64,000 nucleotides of DNA from Steinernema hermaphroditum (lineage: Eukaryota > Nematoda > Chromadorea > Rhabditida > Steinernematidae). The stretch covers positions 3,374,012 to 3,438,011 of the forward strand of contig CM059623.1 of assembly GCA_030435675.1 (NCBI GenBank), in the 5' to 3' direction. The position numbers and the translations under genes are program-made. Positions 46,061 to 57,317 of the stretch are shown in pieces. Every line of letters starts with the position of its first letter. The first letter of the stretch is position 1. The notes under the pieces are model-generated. The model saw nothing but the letters and a program-made list of their open reading frames with translations, had not been told where the DNA came from and ran no database searches.

Positions 46061-49000
46061 TTATTTCGAACGCTTCGCTGACTTCGGCGTCGCCACCTCC
46101 GCGGCCTTGCGCTTTCCGGCTTTCCTTTCGGCTTCCTTAAGCGCTTTAGCTTTCTCCTGGTACTCCGTCATCTCCTTCTCAATGAGTGTAATCAACGTAT
46201 TGCATCGGCGTTGCAGCTCCTGAAATAGACACTCGTGAAAATTCACTGAAAATTTTTGGATGAAGAAATGATGGTAGACCGTTTGAATAGTACCGACTAG
46301 ACTAGCAGAAATCTGGACATGACATCTGCTACGGAAACAGATGATGTCTAGAGAAAACTATCCATCTGGATGATGAACTGTCTAGTCTATGCAAAAGTGC
46401 TGTGTGTCTAGACGAAGCCCGACATGTCTAGACGCCGACCTTTCGATTTCTGTGGGTACAACCGATAAAAAACTTACCACAGCGGTACGAGACTTGATAA
46501 ACCAATCAAAACGGAACTGTGGCGCCGCCCTAATCGAGTCGCGCAGCTCCTCGTAGACATTTTCCTTGTCGATTCCAAGCGTATGCAGCTCGCACACAAG
46601 GAAGCGATCTTCTGATTCTGAGTAACTCTTGCCCTTGTTCGTTCCGTAGGAGAGACGCAGCTGATGATAAGGCGCCTTGTACTTGGCGATCTTAACGTCG
46701 AGCGCCTTGCGCACGCTAATCCTGCGCGCTATCCTCGCTTCGCCCTTCTCGATTTGCGCAATTGCCTTCTCGTTCTCGTTGAGGTCGCGCTGCCGAGCCC
46801 AGAAAACCTTCGCGTATTCGACGACCTCCTCGTACGTCTTCGAGTCCACCTCCTCGGCGATGTTCTTCAGGTCCTTGCGGCCGTACTTCTCGCTGGCGCG
46901 CACGAACTGCAGGAAGTCACGGCGCGCCCAGTTCACGAAGCCCTTGTTGAGCAGCTGGTTGCGTTCTTTCAGTTCCTCGGCGGTGAGGGGCTGTGACGTG
47001 TCGATCTTCTTCTGCTCCTCCTTCTGCTTCTTCTCTGCCTCTTTAGGGGGCAAATCCGTGCGCTTGACCGCTTTATACCCGATGTTTCTGCGGTGGACGT
47101 AGGTTTCGCGATCTAGCAAGTCGTAGAGACGCTTTGGAAAGAACTGGAAATCGTGCACCACGGGCTGCTTAGGGGGACGTGGCGCTTTTTGGGCCTTCTG
47201 AGTCTCTTTTCCGCTGTTCATCGCTTCCCTAGAAAAGCGACGATCACAATTTGGTTTTTGTGCAAATATGGGCATACTTGAAGTAAAGATCGACTTGATA
47301 ATTAGCCTTGCGCTCGCGCTTCGGAGGCTCGATCCAGTGCTGCAACGGGTTCCCCTTCTGTTTCTCGCGGTAATCTTCTCCCTCGAAGTTGTAGAGCGAC
47401 TCGAACTGCTCGCCGAACTCGGGCTTCGGCTGCGGGACGTCCATGGTGAAGTTGCGGAGGTTTGACTCTCCTAGCTTCTCCAGCTTCGAGTTCAACTCGG
47501 CCGTTTTCGTCTCTGCCTTGTTCAAAATCGTATCTATGTCGTCATCGGTGATAGTTGCGTCCTTTCCGGCGAAGATTCGATCGGCACCGTGGCGGATCAT
47601 GTTGAGCATGTCATCCTTGCCCAGTGTTTTTTGCTGATCCGCCAGCCGACCCTGCTGGATGACCACCGAGTCGAGGCGCAGTTTCATCTCAGCGCGCTCG
47701 ATGATGCGCTCTTCGACTGTGTTCTCAGTGATGAAGCGGAACACACGCACTTGCTTCTTCTGACCGATACGATGGGCGCGATCCTGCAAGTAGCGCTACA
47801 GTGACATACTGTCGCAATCGGGGACACACCATGGCCTGGAGATCCATTTGAGGGTTGTAGTCGGAGTCATAGATGATGACAACGTCGGCGGAGGTGAGAT
47901 TAATGCCGAGACCTCCAGCACGAGTGGTCAACATGAAGACGAACTTCTCGCTTCCCTCGCGGTTGTACTCATCGATGGCGCGTTGGCGATCTTCGTGGGC
48001 CGTGGAACCGTCGAGACGACAGTAGGCGTATTGGCGCCACCAACAGTAATCTTCGAGCATGTCGAGCATTCGGGACATTTGGGAGAAGATTAGGACGCGG
48101 GAACCTGGAACCCAGAGATTTGAAAGTCGTTACGCCTTCTAATGACGCCACCTTGTTCTTTGAGTCTCATGAGAAGCTTATCCAACAATACCATCTTTCC
48201 GGAGTTATCCACCAAGTGCTTGTCGGTGGTGTAGGGCGGTCCAGGCTCGGCGCCGTCGAAGAGATAAGGATGGTTGCAACATTTGCGAAGATGCATCAAA
48301 ATGTTCATGAGCCGTGCCTTTTCCAGTTTGCCGGCTCCGTTTACCACGTCGAGATCTTTCATCAGAATCTTCGTGTACCATTCACGTTGCATCTTCGAAA
48401 GACCGACGTAGATCTTGAGCTCCTTTTTGGGGAGCAGCGATTTCTCAACATCGGACTTGAGACGGCGAAGAAGGAACGGTTTCAGAACCTGAATTGGAGA
48501 TGCAATTAGAGACCTTTCCATTTGCGACTGGGAGATCAGACAATGCTGTCTGAAGTGCTGTTTCAGTCTGCTGGTGCAACAACAGCCTCAGACATTTGTG
48601 TGGTAACTTTTTGCAGCTCAGACAGCGTGTCTGCATTTTTCATTCCCGATAGTGAATCTATCTCAGACTGGTGTAATGCCTTACCTGATGAAGGCGCTGG
48701 ACAAGGCTACTATTATTAAACATGCTGCTGTCGGAGAACCACGAATCGAAATCGTCCGCCGATGTGAACATCTCCGGCAGAAGGAAGTTGAGCAACGCCC
48801 ACAACTCGTGGAGATTATTTTGAAGCGGCGTTCCCGTGATAAGTAGACGATGTTTTGATTTGAGTTCACGCACAAATTCCGACAATTTCGACTTTTCATT
48901 CTTGATGCGGTGCGCCTCGTCGATGACCAAATACTTCCAGACATGCTTCTTCAGCATACCGATCGTCTTCAGAACCATTTCATAGGTGGTGAGCAGAGCC

Positions 49001-50045
49001 TAAACAGGGTATTAGATTCGGTCTGCGATACAGCTTCTTACATCAAAATCTCCAGGTCTGATGACGTTCTGAATAACTTCGTCGCGCTCTTCTTGTGTTC
49101 CTATGAGACAGACGGCCTTTACACTGGGGCACCATTTTTTGAACTCGTTCGCCCAGTTCTGCAGGGTGGACTTGGGGACGATGACGAGGAAAGGTCCATT
49201 CTGTTGCTTGTAATGTTTCAAGTAGCCGATGATCGAGATCGTTTGCAGAGTTTTGCCGAGACCCTGAAAGAAGCAGATGAAATAGGGTTGTGGCTGGAAT
49301 AGGTCTAAGTCTATATGAAAGTGTCTACAATATGATCTAGATACAAGTATGGCTGCAGACAGTCGCAATTTTGATTTCAACCGACTTACTCGTCGCGAAC
49401 ATCCAAAATAAAGTAACACCTGCAAACTCGATAGACGAGTCTAACAGACTCGACTGTGCAACTTATTCAACATTGTAGATCGGTTGTGAATGTTTAGTAA
49501 ACTTCCAAAAAGCTGACCATTTCATCGGCGAGAATTCCGTTAATTCCATTGTGCTGGAGTGAGATAAGCCAGTTCAAACCGCGAATCTGGTAGTCGCGCA
49601 TCTCTCCTCCGGAAATGTACGACGGCGACTTCTCGAAACGGAACACATTCTCCGCCTTCTTCGTCTGACTCAGCAGCTCTTCATCCTCTTCTTTTTCAGT
49701 CATGCGATGGCGATGATCGCCAATGGCAGCCGCATGTGATGCTGCCGCTTCGGTCACCTTCTTGCCGCGGCCTCGCGCACCCTTGACGGGCGACTTCGGT
49801 ATCGCCGAGGCGTCTCCGGCACTTAGACAATGCGAGAAGTTCTCTGTTTTGCGCAGGAGCATCTCGAAGCGCTTGTACGACTCCGACTGCTCGAGCGACG
49901 TTGACGGCATCTCTTCCATGGGTTCCGGTTTCACCTCAGCGGCAATCTGCTCCGACGACTCATTTGGCGACTCCGCCTCGTCGGCTGGCTCTTCCTTCTT
50001 CACGACAGCGTCCGTTTCCATCGGTTCGGGCTCGTTCGTCGCCAT
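46061..50045 (-). CDS. isw-1: ISWI-type SNF2 chromatin-remodelling ATPase
   Basis: Exons are 49518-50045, 49042-49263, 48685-48999, 48152-48488, 47830-48104, 47278-47783, 46488-47228 and 46061-46219. The acidic N terminus is followed by the DEXX helicase core: the split Walker A is ADEM|GLGKT, motif II is [10 protein letters not shown] and motif [14 protein letters not shown]. Motif V/VI follow as [10 protein letters not shown] and DRAHRIGQ. Downstream are the ISWI-specific linker with [17 protein letters not shown], the HAND region, a SANT domain ([20 protein letters not shown]) and SLIDE ([18 protein letters not shown]). The protein slides nucleosomes and here would act in the NURF/ACF-type complexes. 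Exon 1 uses a GTCAGC donor, required to join DEM to GLGKT. The short Lys-rich C terminus is complete. Confidence 0.97.
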
Positions 50046-51760
50046 TGCGATCGACGGATGTGAAACTTCTGAAAAGCAGAAGCGAAGAATTAGTTGTGGA
50101 TCGATTGCAAGCGATGCACTCCACAGTTACGACACAGAAAGTGCAAAGAACGCGGGCAAACGGCGCGCCCAAACGAATGCTGTCGTCTCCCGCGCGACGG
50201 AGGGGTTAGGGAAGGAATGAAGTGCGCAAATGTCGCAGGTTCGAACAGAACATCCAGTTTAAGCTGGACGTCCTTATCGAAGATTTAAGCGTCTAGGCGT
50301 GGGCTATACTAGAAAAGAGTCAAAATATAGTCAACAATCGGTCACAATCAACGAAAAGATCTACTACTAGGTAATAGGTGAACCTCGAATTAATCTCGTC
50401 ATCCATATCAAAGAAGCAGAAAAAAGTGCAATAGCTACTCTCAAACTCAAGCACTATAGATATCCAACAGAACAGTCATCTGTCACCGCAGCAGCAGCCA
50501 GTTTCAACACTTATACCCGCGCGAAGGAGGCTGATTCTATCGAAATCGTCCAAAAATCGCTTCGAGAACCAGAGAAGCGTATCTTTGTCGACTTTACCTC
50601 TGAACTTACCCTAATTTGGCCCATACTAAACAAAAAATTCGATCAATGGCAGCTGACAGAGGCATTTCCACGGCGTTTCATGCTACTGCGATCAAGGAGG
50701 CCAAGTTGAACCAGTTTAGATCTGACACCGAACGTTCGAAATTTCCGAATACTCAAGCATTTTCGAAAAGTAAGAAGAGGCGTTGCGTCGTCTCGCGTCT
50801 GTCTATCATTTGGTCAAATTAAAACATTTTCTTTTTGGAAATATTGATATTCCAGGCGAGTTATGGATTCTCGTTTATTATCGGCATTTGTAGACGGATA
50901 TTCTAGACGCGTAGACGTGCATTCGCAAGTCTGAGTCTACCCAAAGTCGTCGAATGTCTATTTTTGTCTATCTCACTTTTACGCTGTTCGTAGAAAAACA
51001 CCCACATTATTCCCACTGCAGAACTGTAGATCGACGATGTCTCGTCAAAAGGCGCGTAGACAAGACGCGTCTAGACGCGCAGAAGCCGCGAAATGAAATC
51101 GCGCGCCTGTAGGAGAACTTCTGGAATTTCGAAGCGTTTTCAAATGTTTGTGCACAATAATCCATTCAGGACCGGTCACTGATCCGACCGCTCGGTCGTT
51201 TCATCTCGTGCGCTGACCACTTCTTGACTACGCCTTATTTGTTTCACAATTTCCAGTTCCGTTCAATTTTAGCGGACCGTGCACTATAAGTAGACAGCTT
51301 CGCGGTGCAAGCCTTTTTGTGGCTTCAAATTCCAAATCATACTTTTGAGCAGAGCTTACAGATAAGATAGTTAACCTACACAACCGATCTTCTGTGTCTA
51401 GCACATTGAATCGCCCAGTCGCGTGTCTGTCTGGCACACGTGCCCATTTTGTTTGTGGATGCTGTCTGATTTTAGACGCCCGTACTGTATAAGTCGGTCG
51501 TGATGACATTGAGACATCAAAAGGGAGATCGACAGACTGTAAGCGATCATACTTATACGGTATACTTACGAACTGTTTGTCGCCAAGGAATCGCTCACCG
51601 ATTTCTATGTCTAGGATAACTTGTAAATGATTTACGGTTAGTGGCGTTTTGCGTGTTGATGACCTTCTTGAAGCGATCCGTCGGCGTCAAATATCGTGCT
51701 ATAAGCCCCAATAAGTCTTTCCATGTTAATAATTAGTGTTCGTTTCAGAGCGGAACAGCC
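50046..51760. promoter_or_regulatory. Divergent promoter region between isw-1 and the GPKOW gene
   Basis: I see no gene in this 1.7 kb. A 12-nt gap separates the TTTCAG acceptor (51743-51748) from the GPKOW start codon, as for a trans-spliced or UTR-spliced start. A GTCTAGAC palindrome and many AGACGCG/CGTCTA words lie at 50900-51080. Confidence 0.5.
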
Positions 51761-53110
51761 ATGAAGATCTCGTTCGGAGTGAAAAGTCAACCGAAAACCG
51801 CCGTCGTGCAGAACCCCACGTCCACCTTCAGTCAGCTGCATCAACACGCCAGCGACAGCGAAGACAACGACGAAGAACAAGAAGTCAAGAAGAGAGGCAT
51901 CAACCTCTTCGAAAATGGCGCGGCAGCCCTGGGTGATGAAGAAAACAAGCCGAAGCTGGTGATCCCGATGGTGAAGAAGACAGACTGGAAAACGCAGAGG
52001 CAGATCGAAATGCTCAAGAAGCAGGAGGAGGAAGGCACCATCACAGAAGAGAACAAAGCTCGATTGGCACTGCTGAGGGAAAGCATCGGCGAAGCCGAAG
52101 AGACCGAAGAAAGCACACAGAATGGCACAATCGAAACGGCAGCAGCTGCAGGGGAGAACGCCGAAGATGCTGATTACTCGAAGATGCCAATCGACGGATT
52201 TGGCCTGGCGATGCTACGCGGCATGGGCTGGAAGGACGGCGAAGGAATGGGGAAGCAGAAAGTGAAAGTCGACTACAAGCCCCCTATGCCTAGGCCTAAG
52301 GGACTTGGCCTTGGCGCCGTCCCTAAGGTGAAGAATAACACGTCAGTGGCGAAGAACGGTTTGTCGCCAAGGACCCGCTTACCGATTTCTATTGAATCTC
52401 GTTTAGGCGATAAAGGAACGAAAGACAAGCAGCTGGGTGTGGGATCTTTGGTCAAGATTGTCGGCACCTCCAACAATGGCAAGTACGGAAAGGTGGAGGG
52501 TGTCGACGAGGAGAACGCCAGCGTTTTCGTCAACCTGGTTCTGGTGAAGAATACGGTCAGAGTTAGTCAATATGCTGTGCAACTCGTCTCAAAGGAAGAG
52601 TACGAGAAGGACAGCAAGTGCATCAGTGCGTTTGGCCCTTTCCGGATGGTTCTAACTGTTTCTCGTTCAGATAAGAAAGCATACGACAGCGCCAGAACCG
52701 ACACAGAATGCGACAAGAAGACGTCAAGACCCAGCTCCAGTTCATCCTCACCGACGACTGAATGGGTTCAGCGCAGTCTCCGCGTCCGCTTCATCGACAA
52801 GAAGTACGAAGACAGGCGGTATTACAAGACGAAGATGGTTGTGCTGGACGCGCCGGATAGTCGCCACTGCACACTAGAGGATGAAGACGGTCGCAAGCAC
52901 TACGACATCAGAGAATCATGGCTAGAAACAATTATTCCGCGGAAGGAGGGTAGCAAAGTGATGATCGTCGGTGGGAAGAGGCGCGGAAAGCTAGCGGTGC
53001 TGGAAGAGCGCGACGTGGATCGTGAACGGATCAAGGTGCGGGTACTCGGCACCGACGAGGTCGTCAAGCTGTCCTTTGACGACGCATGTGAATATGTGGG
53101 ACGTTCCTAA
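51761..53110 (+). CDS. GPKOW: GPKOW: spliceosomal G-patch and KOW protein
   Basis: The exons are 51761-52625 and 52671-53110. The 45-nt intron between them is in frame and easily read as coding. The N terminus starts MKISFGVKSQ, typical of the family, followed by an acidic linker. A G-patch lies at about residues 140-185 (FGLAMLRGMGWKDGEGMGK). KOW1 is at about 225-275 (VGSLVKIVGTSNNGKYGKVE) and KOW2 at the C terminus (GSKVMIVGGKRRGKLAVLEE). GPKOW/Spp2 proteins activate the helicase DHX16/Prp2 in the catalytic spliceosome through the G-patch. The stop at 53110 is only 132 nt upstream of the next start codon, which is typical of nematode operons. Confidence 0.93.
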   Translation: MKISFGVKSQPKTAVVQNPTSTFSQLHQHASDSEDNDEEQEVKKRGINLFENGAAALGDEENKPKLVIPMVKKTDWKTQRQIEMLKKQEEEGTITEENKARLALLRESIGEAEETEESTQNGTIETAAAAGENAEDADYSKMPIDGFGLAMLRGMGWKDGEGMGKQKVKVDYKPPMPRPKGLGLGAVPKVKNNTSVAKNGLSPRTRLPISIESRLGDKGTKDKQLGVGSLVKIVGTSNNGKYGKVEGVDEENASVFVNLVLVKNTVRVSQYAVQLVSKEEYEKDSKCISAFGPFRMVLTVSRSDKKAYDSARTDTECDKKTSRPSSSSSSPTTEWVQRSLRVRFIDKKYEDRRYYKTKMVVLDAPDSRHCTLEDEDGRKHYDIRESWLETIIPRKEGSKVMIVGGKRRGKLAVLEERDVDRERIKVRVLGTDEVVKLSFDDACEYVGRS

Positions 53111-53242
53111 ACTATTGTTATGAATTAAATAGTTTATCAAAGTTATCTTTCACTTCTCTTCGCAGTTCTTTGATCTGTTTGCCGTACTTTTCTTTGATTT
53201 CGATTTGCACGAACTGATGATGCAGTTGCTTTAGGATACATC

Positions 53243-55445
53243 ATGGCGACAGAGTTACTCAAACTCTTCAAGAAGATCAACAAGGTGCGGAAATCGATGA
53301 TATTCGAAAATCTAATGCGTGATGTTTCTAGAAAATATCAGGAGATGACTGGAACATGAAGAAGGTCGGGAAGGTCTTCTCGTCGCTCAAAGCGGCCGAC
53401 CAGCAGAAGGCGCTGATCCAGATGACGTCGATATGTGAGCAGTCGGAGGACGAAGGCCTTGCTATCACCTACGGAAACTGCATCGCTTCGGTGCTGCCGA
53501 CGGAAGCACGACCTGGCAAGAAGGTACACACCGAGGTACCCGTTGAGACGCGCGTCATGCTTTGGGAGACGCTGCGATCAGTAGATGAAACGAAGAAAGC
53601 AAAGAAAAACCCAACGTGAGTGGTTTCACTCCTTTCTGAAAAGGCAGCCTAAATTTTGCTCATTTCAGAGTGTTTGACACTCTCTACGCCATCCTGTTCT
53701 TGCTCTCCAAAGCTTGGAAAGGAGCGACTGCCGTACAGTACAAGTCGGATGCTGAGGAAGCGGCTGTCTTCATCGAAGGACAAAAGAGTGGAGAATTGGA
53801 TCTCGCCATTGTTGTCGACTTGTTGATGAGTCTGCTTTCGCGCCACCACAAGTACCACAAGGCGATCGTGTACTTCGCCTTCGTGGAGTTGATTCCACAG
53901 ATGCAAGTAGAACATCTTAAACATATCCTCGAGGTAAAGAAGACCTTAAAATCTGTGAATCACTTGAGGGCTGTTTAGACGATATCTATGCCGGACGAAG
54001 AGATGATGAAGTCCGCTGACGATGAAGATGACGAATTCGAGCCCATCGACGATGAAGAGGCCGATGGCGAAGATGAGGGAGACGAGGCTGAAGACGAAGA
54101 AGAGTCCGAGGAGGAGGACGAAGAGGAGATGGAAGTTGATGATGACGATGAAGAGGGGGACGAGACCCCCGCCGATCCGAAGCTGCTCGAGAATCTGAAG
54201 AAGGCGCTAGGAGAAGCCGCCGACAACAGCGACGACGACGAAGAACCTGAGGATCTCGACGACGAGGCGATGCTCAAGATGGACGACATGCTGGCGAACG
54301 CGTTTCGCGAGCATTTTGCGAAGACGCGAAAGTCGCAGAAGGAGAACCTCGAGCACATCCGCCAATTCCGCATGAAGTGCTTCGACCTTGTCGTGCTGGT
54401 TCTGTCACACGAGAAGGGTCGCTCCCTAGCGCCCGACCTCATCGAGCCTTTTGTGGCGCTCTCCAAAGAGACGTTGAAACGGCCCAACAGCGAGAGTGTC
54501 TTCAACCGAGCCAAGGACGTCCTTGATCTGATCTCGAATATGCGAAAGGTTTGTGTCGTCCATCTCACCTCGTCCAACTGTACATCTTCAGCTTTCTCTC
54601 CCCGAAAAGCAAATTCTGAACACTATCAAGCGATTGGACGAAGTCTCTTCCGGAATGACAAATCCGGCCATGAAGGACATGATCGCCGGTCTCTCCTCTC
54701 TTCTGGTCGGTGTATCATCCATATCCAAGTCATACATCTTTTGTTCAGTTCTCGGCCAGCATTGATTCGGAAGGAAAGCCATCCACTGCTGTCAAGAAGG
54801 CGTACGAGAAGCTCCTCGACTCGTACATGAAGGGCGACAAGGTGCTCAGCGAGCTGGCCACTGCTCCTTATCTCAAATATCCCGTAGGTCACGGATCTTA
54901 CATACAGATCCTGAATGACGACTCGTTTAGACAGTTCTGGTCAGCTTTGTGCCGAAGTTGGTTGAGTACGCCTACGACACTAATGTGAAAGTGTTCAAGC
55001 GCACTGAGGCGCTGACCTGCTTGCAAGTTTTCCTTCGAAAAGATTTGGTAAGTTTTGTGTTGTATTTACTGTCACACTAATGCTCCTCTTTTCTCAGATC
55101 TGCAGCAAAGATGAAGCGACGAAGAAGATCTTCGCCAAGGTCGCTAAACTGCTCGGTCCCCGATTCACTGCGTTCATCAAGGAGTGCGGCACGCAAGAGA
55201 TGAAGCCGCGTCTCTTTGCCTTCGCCCTCAAGACGTTCCTGACCTTCGCGAAGAACATCCCCAACGAGCTACTTGGAGAGCTGCTCACGGTGGCACCGGC
55301 GATTGAAGAGTTCATCAAATTGGACGACTTCGATAAGCGTATGAAGAAGGCGGACAAGGCCGTGATGGCCGTTTGCGGGAAGAAGCCGGTCACCATTGTC
55401 AAGCAGATTCACTCGCTCGTCGACGTTGAGGAAGTTGAAGAGTAA
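53243..55445 (+). CDS. MYBBP1A/Pol5 (DNA polymerase phi family), C-terminal-half length
   Basis: Exons are 53243-53284, 53332-53615, 53669-53933, 53979-54548, 54592-54705, 54749-54883, 54931-55047 and 55098-55445, giving about 625 residues. The helical repeats with VEHLKHILE, a long acidic tract (about residues 200-280) and then EAMLKMDDMLANAFREHF match the DNA polymerase phi/MYBBP1A family. That last motif resembles the family signature after its acidic region. The family works in nucleolar ribosome biogenesis and transcription control. Human and yeast members exceed 1,000 residues; the usual N-terminal solenoid is largely missing and there is no room for it before the upstream gene. The fifth exon ends in a GTCGGT donor. 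It is the probable downstream gene of an operon with GPKOW, with an acceptor at GCTTTAG just before the start. Confidence 0.85.
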
Positions 55446-55566
55446 CCCTTGTTTCTTGTTATGGTTGTTATTTCGTTGTTGTCTGTTTCTGTTGTTGTTG
55501 TATGTTGTTAGCAAAATTTAAAACGTCTTGTTTTCCAGCTGTTTGTGGTCAGTCTTATCGGGGAAG

Positions 55567-55774
55567 GGGTGGTATGAGGGGTCAAGGAGGTCACTGATGT
55601 CTAGTAGACATTGTCGTCGCAACCATTTTGTCTCCAACTGTCTATTGTCTAGAAGAGCTGTCTGCGCAACCAGCAATGGAACCTTTTCGAAGATCGTTTA
55701 AAGTCTAGACAGAATCGCGAACGGCCGTTGCAGACCACTCTTTTGTGTACGTACCACCTGTGGGTCGGTCGTCT
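55567..55774 (+). repeat. Dispersed 210-bp repeat, copy 2
   Basis: This is homologous to 19098-19306, with the same order of landmarks including AGTCTAGACAGAATC and the closing GGGTCGGTCG. The two copies are moderately diverged, mostly by short substitutions and small indels. Confidence 0.65.
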
Positions 55775-56422
55775 TGTGCCCTTGATCGGTGAATAAAGGG
55801 CAACCTTTCATTGTGGACGTTTATTGTGGCCCTGCATTTATTGTGGCCATTGCATTCGGGTCAGTTCCGTTCTACTGGACCCCTCGTTTCCAGTACATCG
55901 TAAAACCAATTACCCGACCCAACGTGCGAATTCCTTCCAGCTCCTCAGATCGTAAATCACGGCGCCAGTTGTTGCGACTCAAGCGTGGCCGCGGCGCCTG
56001 AGGTGAGTGTGCTCCTCTGCGCTTATTACACGACAATTTGTCGTCGGTGGTGATTAATCGCCTCGAGAGTTGTCCGCCCGGCTTCGGCTGCTTTTTGTTT
56101 TCGGCTGATTAATCAAAGTTGTCGGTGAGTCGTATGGTTTTACGATGTCGTCGACGGGTTTGGTGTAACGGAAACGACGCTGATCGACAGGTGGCAGAAA
56201 AAAGAGAAGCAAGCAGAAGAAACAATACACAAATCGTAAGAAAAAAGAGAGTTGATTGTCTCTTCTTGATCACGTGGAAGGAAAAGAGCAAGCATTGGTT
56301 AGAGCGAGGGACTTTCTCTACTGTGCCCTGTCTATCCCAATGATCTGGAGAAGATCCAAATCGAAACTTATAAAATACTGATAAAACAAAAACGGAAAAA
56401 AAAGAATCATGCAGTATTTCTT

Positions 56423-56574
56423 GTAGCCGGACCCGAACCCGGATCTACCGGTTCCTAATCAGGCACGCTAACCACTCTAATCATTGTCTAAGTAGAAATA
56501 GAACCTTGCACGTCTAGTGTAGCGGTAACGATTTAGGCTACTAAACGGTAAATGCGGGTTTGAGTCCTGCAAAT
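56423..56574. repeat. Divergent pair of tRNA-like sequences (palindrome)
   Basis: The minus unit reads AGTGGTTAGCGTGC then GGGTTCGGGTCC. The plus unit reads TAGTGTAGCGGTAACG then GGGTTTGAGTCC. Both units keep AAACGGTAAATGCGGG-like middle sequence or a close version of it. Confidence 0.65.
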
Positions 56575-56952
56575 GATAGATTCGTTTTTTTTTTGTTCTA
56601 AAGCTTATTTCGATGTTTTTTTAGTTTACTGTCTCTCCGGGGAATAGCACTTGAACACAGTATACAGTATTTCGTGACTCTTGAAAACGCTCTTATGAGT
56701 CTTGTTGGGTTACCTAGGGACTGAAAGGACTTAAAGGTAGTTGAATTGCGGAATCTGGTAGAGTCTTCACTGAAGAAGTTGAGCACTGAACTGTTCAGTA
56801 TAAGTCAAGCTGTGTTGAACTCTGCCGGTCGAAAACTCGAACCCGAATCGATCAATTACTGTTGTAGAGGAACGGTTGAAGTCATGGAAAACCCTAGCTT
56901 GGCTTAGGCTCATACCATAGATCTAGAACATGTGCAAGGTGAATAATTTTTC

Positions 56953-57110
56953 GTGCAGCCGGACTCGAACCCACGTCTGTCGTTTACTAGTGCACTTACC
57001 ACTGCTGACCACTAAAGCACATAAAGAGTGGACTTCAAAACTGCGAGTAAAGTGTATTGGATAGCATTTTAACCTGTCAAACTGTCGATGTAGGTTCGAT
57101 TTCCAGAGGA
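56953..57110. repeat. Divergent pair of tRNA-like sequences (palindrome)
   Basis: The minus unit ends GGGTTCGAGTCCGGCTG after CTAGTAAACGACAG. The plus unit reads GTGTATTGGATAGC then AGGTTCGATTTCC. It lies just outside the 3' end of the unc-49 locus. Confidence 0.6.
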
Positions 57111-57317
57111 GCTGAACTTTTTCTATTTGAATATCTTTTTGAGATTTATTTTTGCCGCCTTTTTTTTCACATAACCGGCCCATTTTGATCATCTGTAGCC
57201 AGCCCCACTGTTTTGGTTTGTGATTCATACCCGGCACATCCCATAGGGTTATCCCTGAAATAGTGTTTATTGAGCTTGTAACGATGATAGTTCAACTATT
57301 AACAACAGAATCTGATA

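Larger units (their letters stand above)
55446..57317. other. Spacer with a dispersed repeat, two tRNA-like pairs and GATTAATC motifs
   Basis: No gene is seen. It contains the second copy of the dispersed 210-bp repeat (55567-55774). GATTAATC, a bicoid/Otx-type homeodomain site, occurs at about 56051 and 56106. Two palindromic tRNA-like pairs follow (56423-56574 and 56953-57110). Confidence 0.5.

Noticed and set aside
52626..52670. Continuous coding in GPKOW through this stretch
   Set aside because: It is in frame by chance of length (45 nt) but has GTGCGT and TTCAG ends, and the size of a normal intron here.
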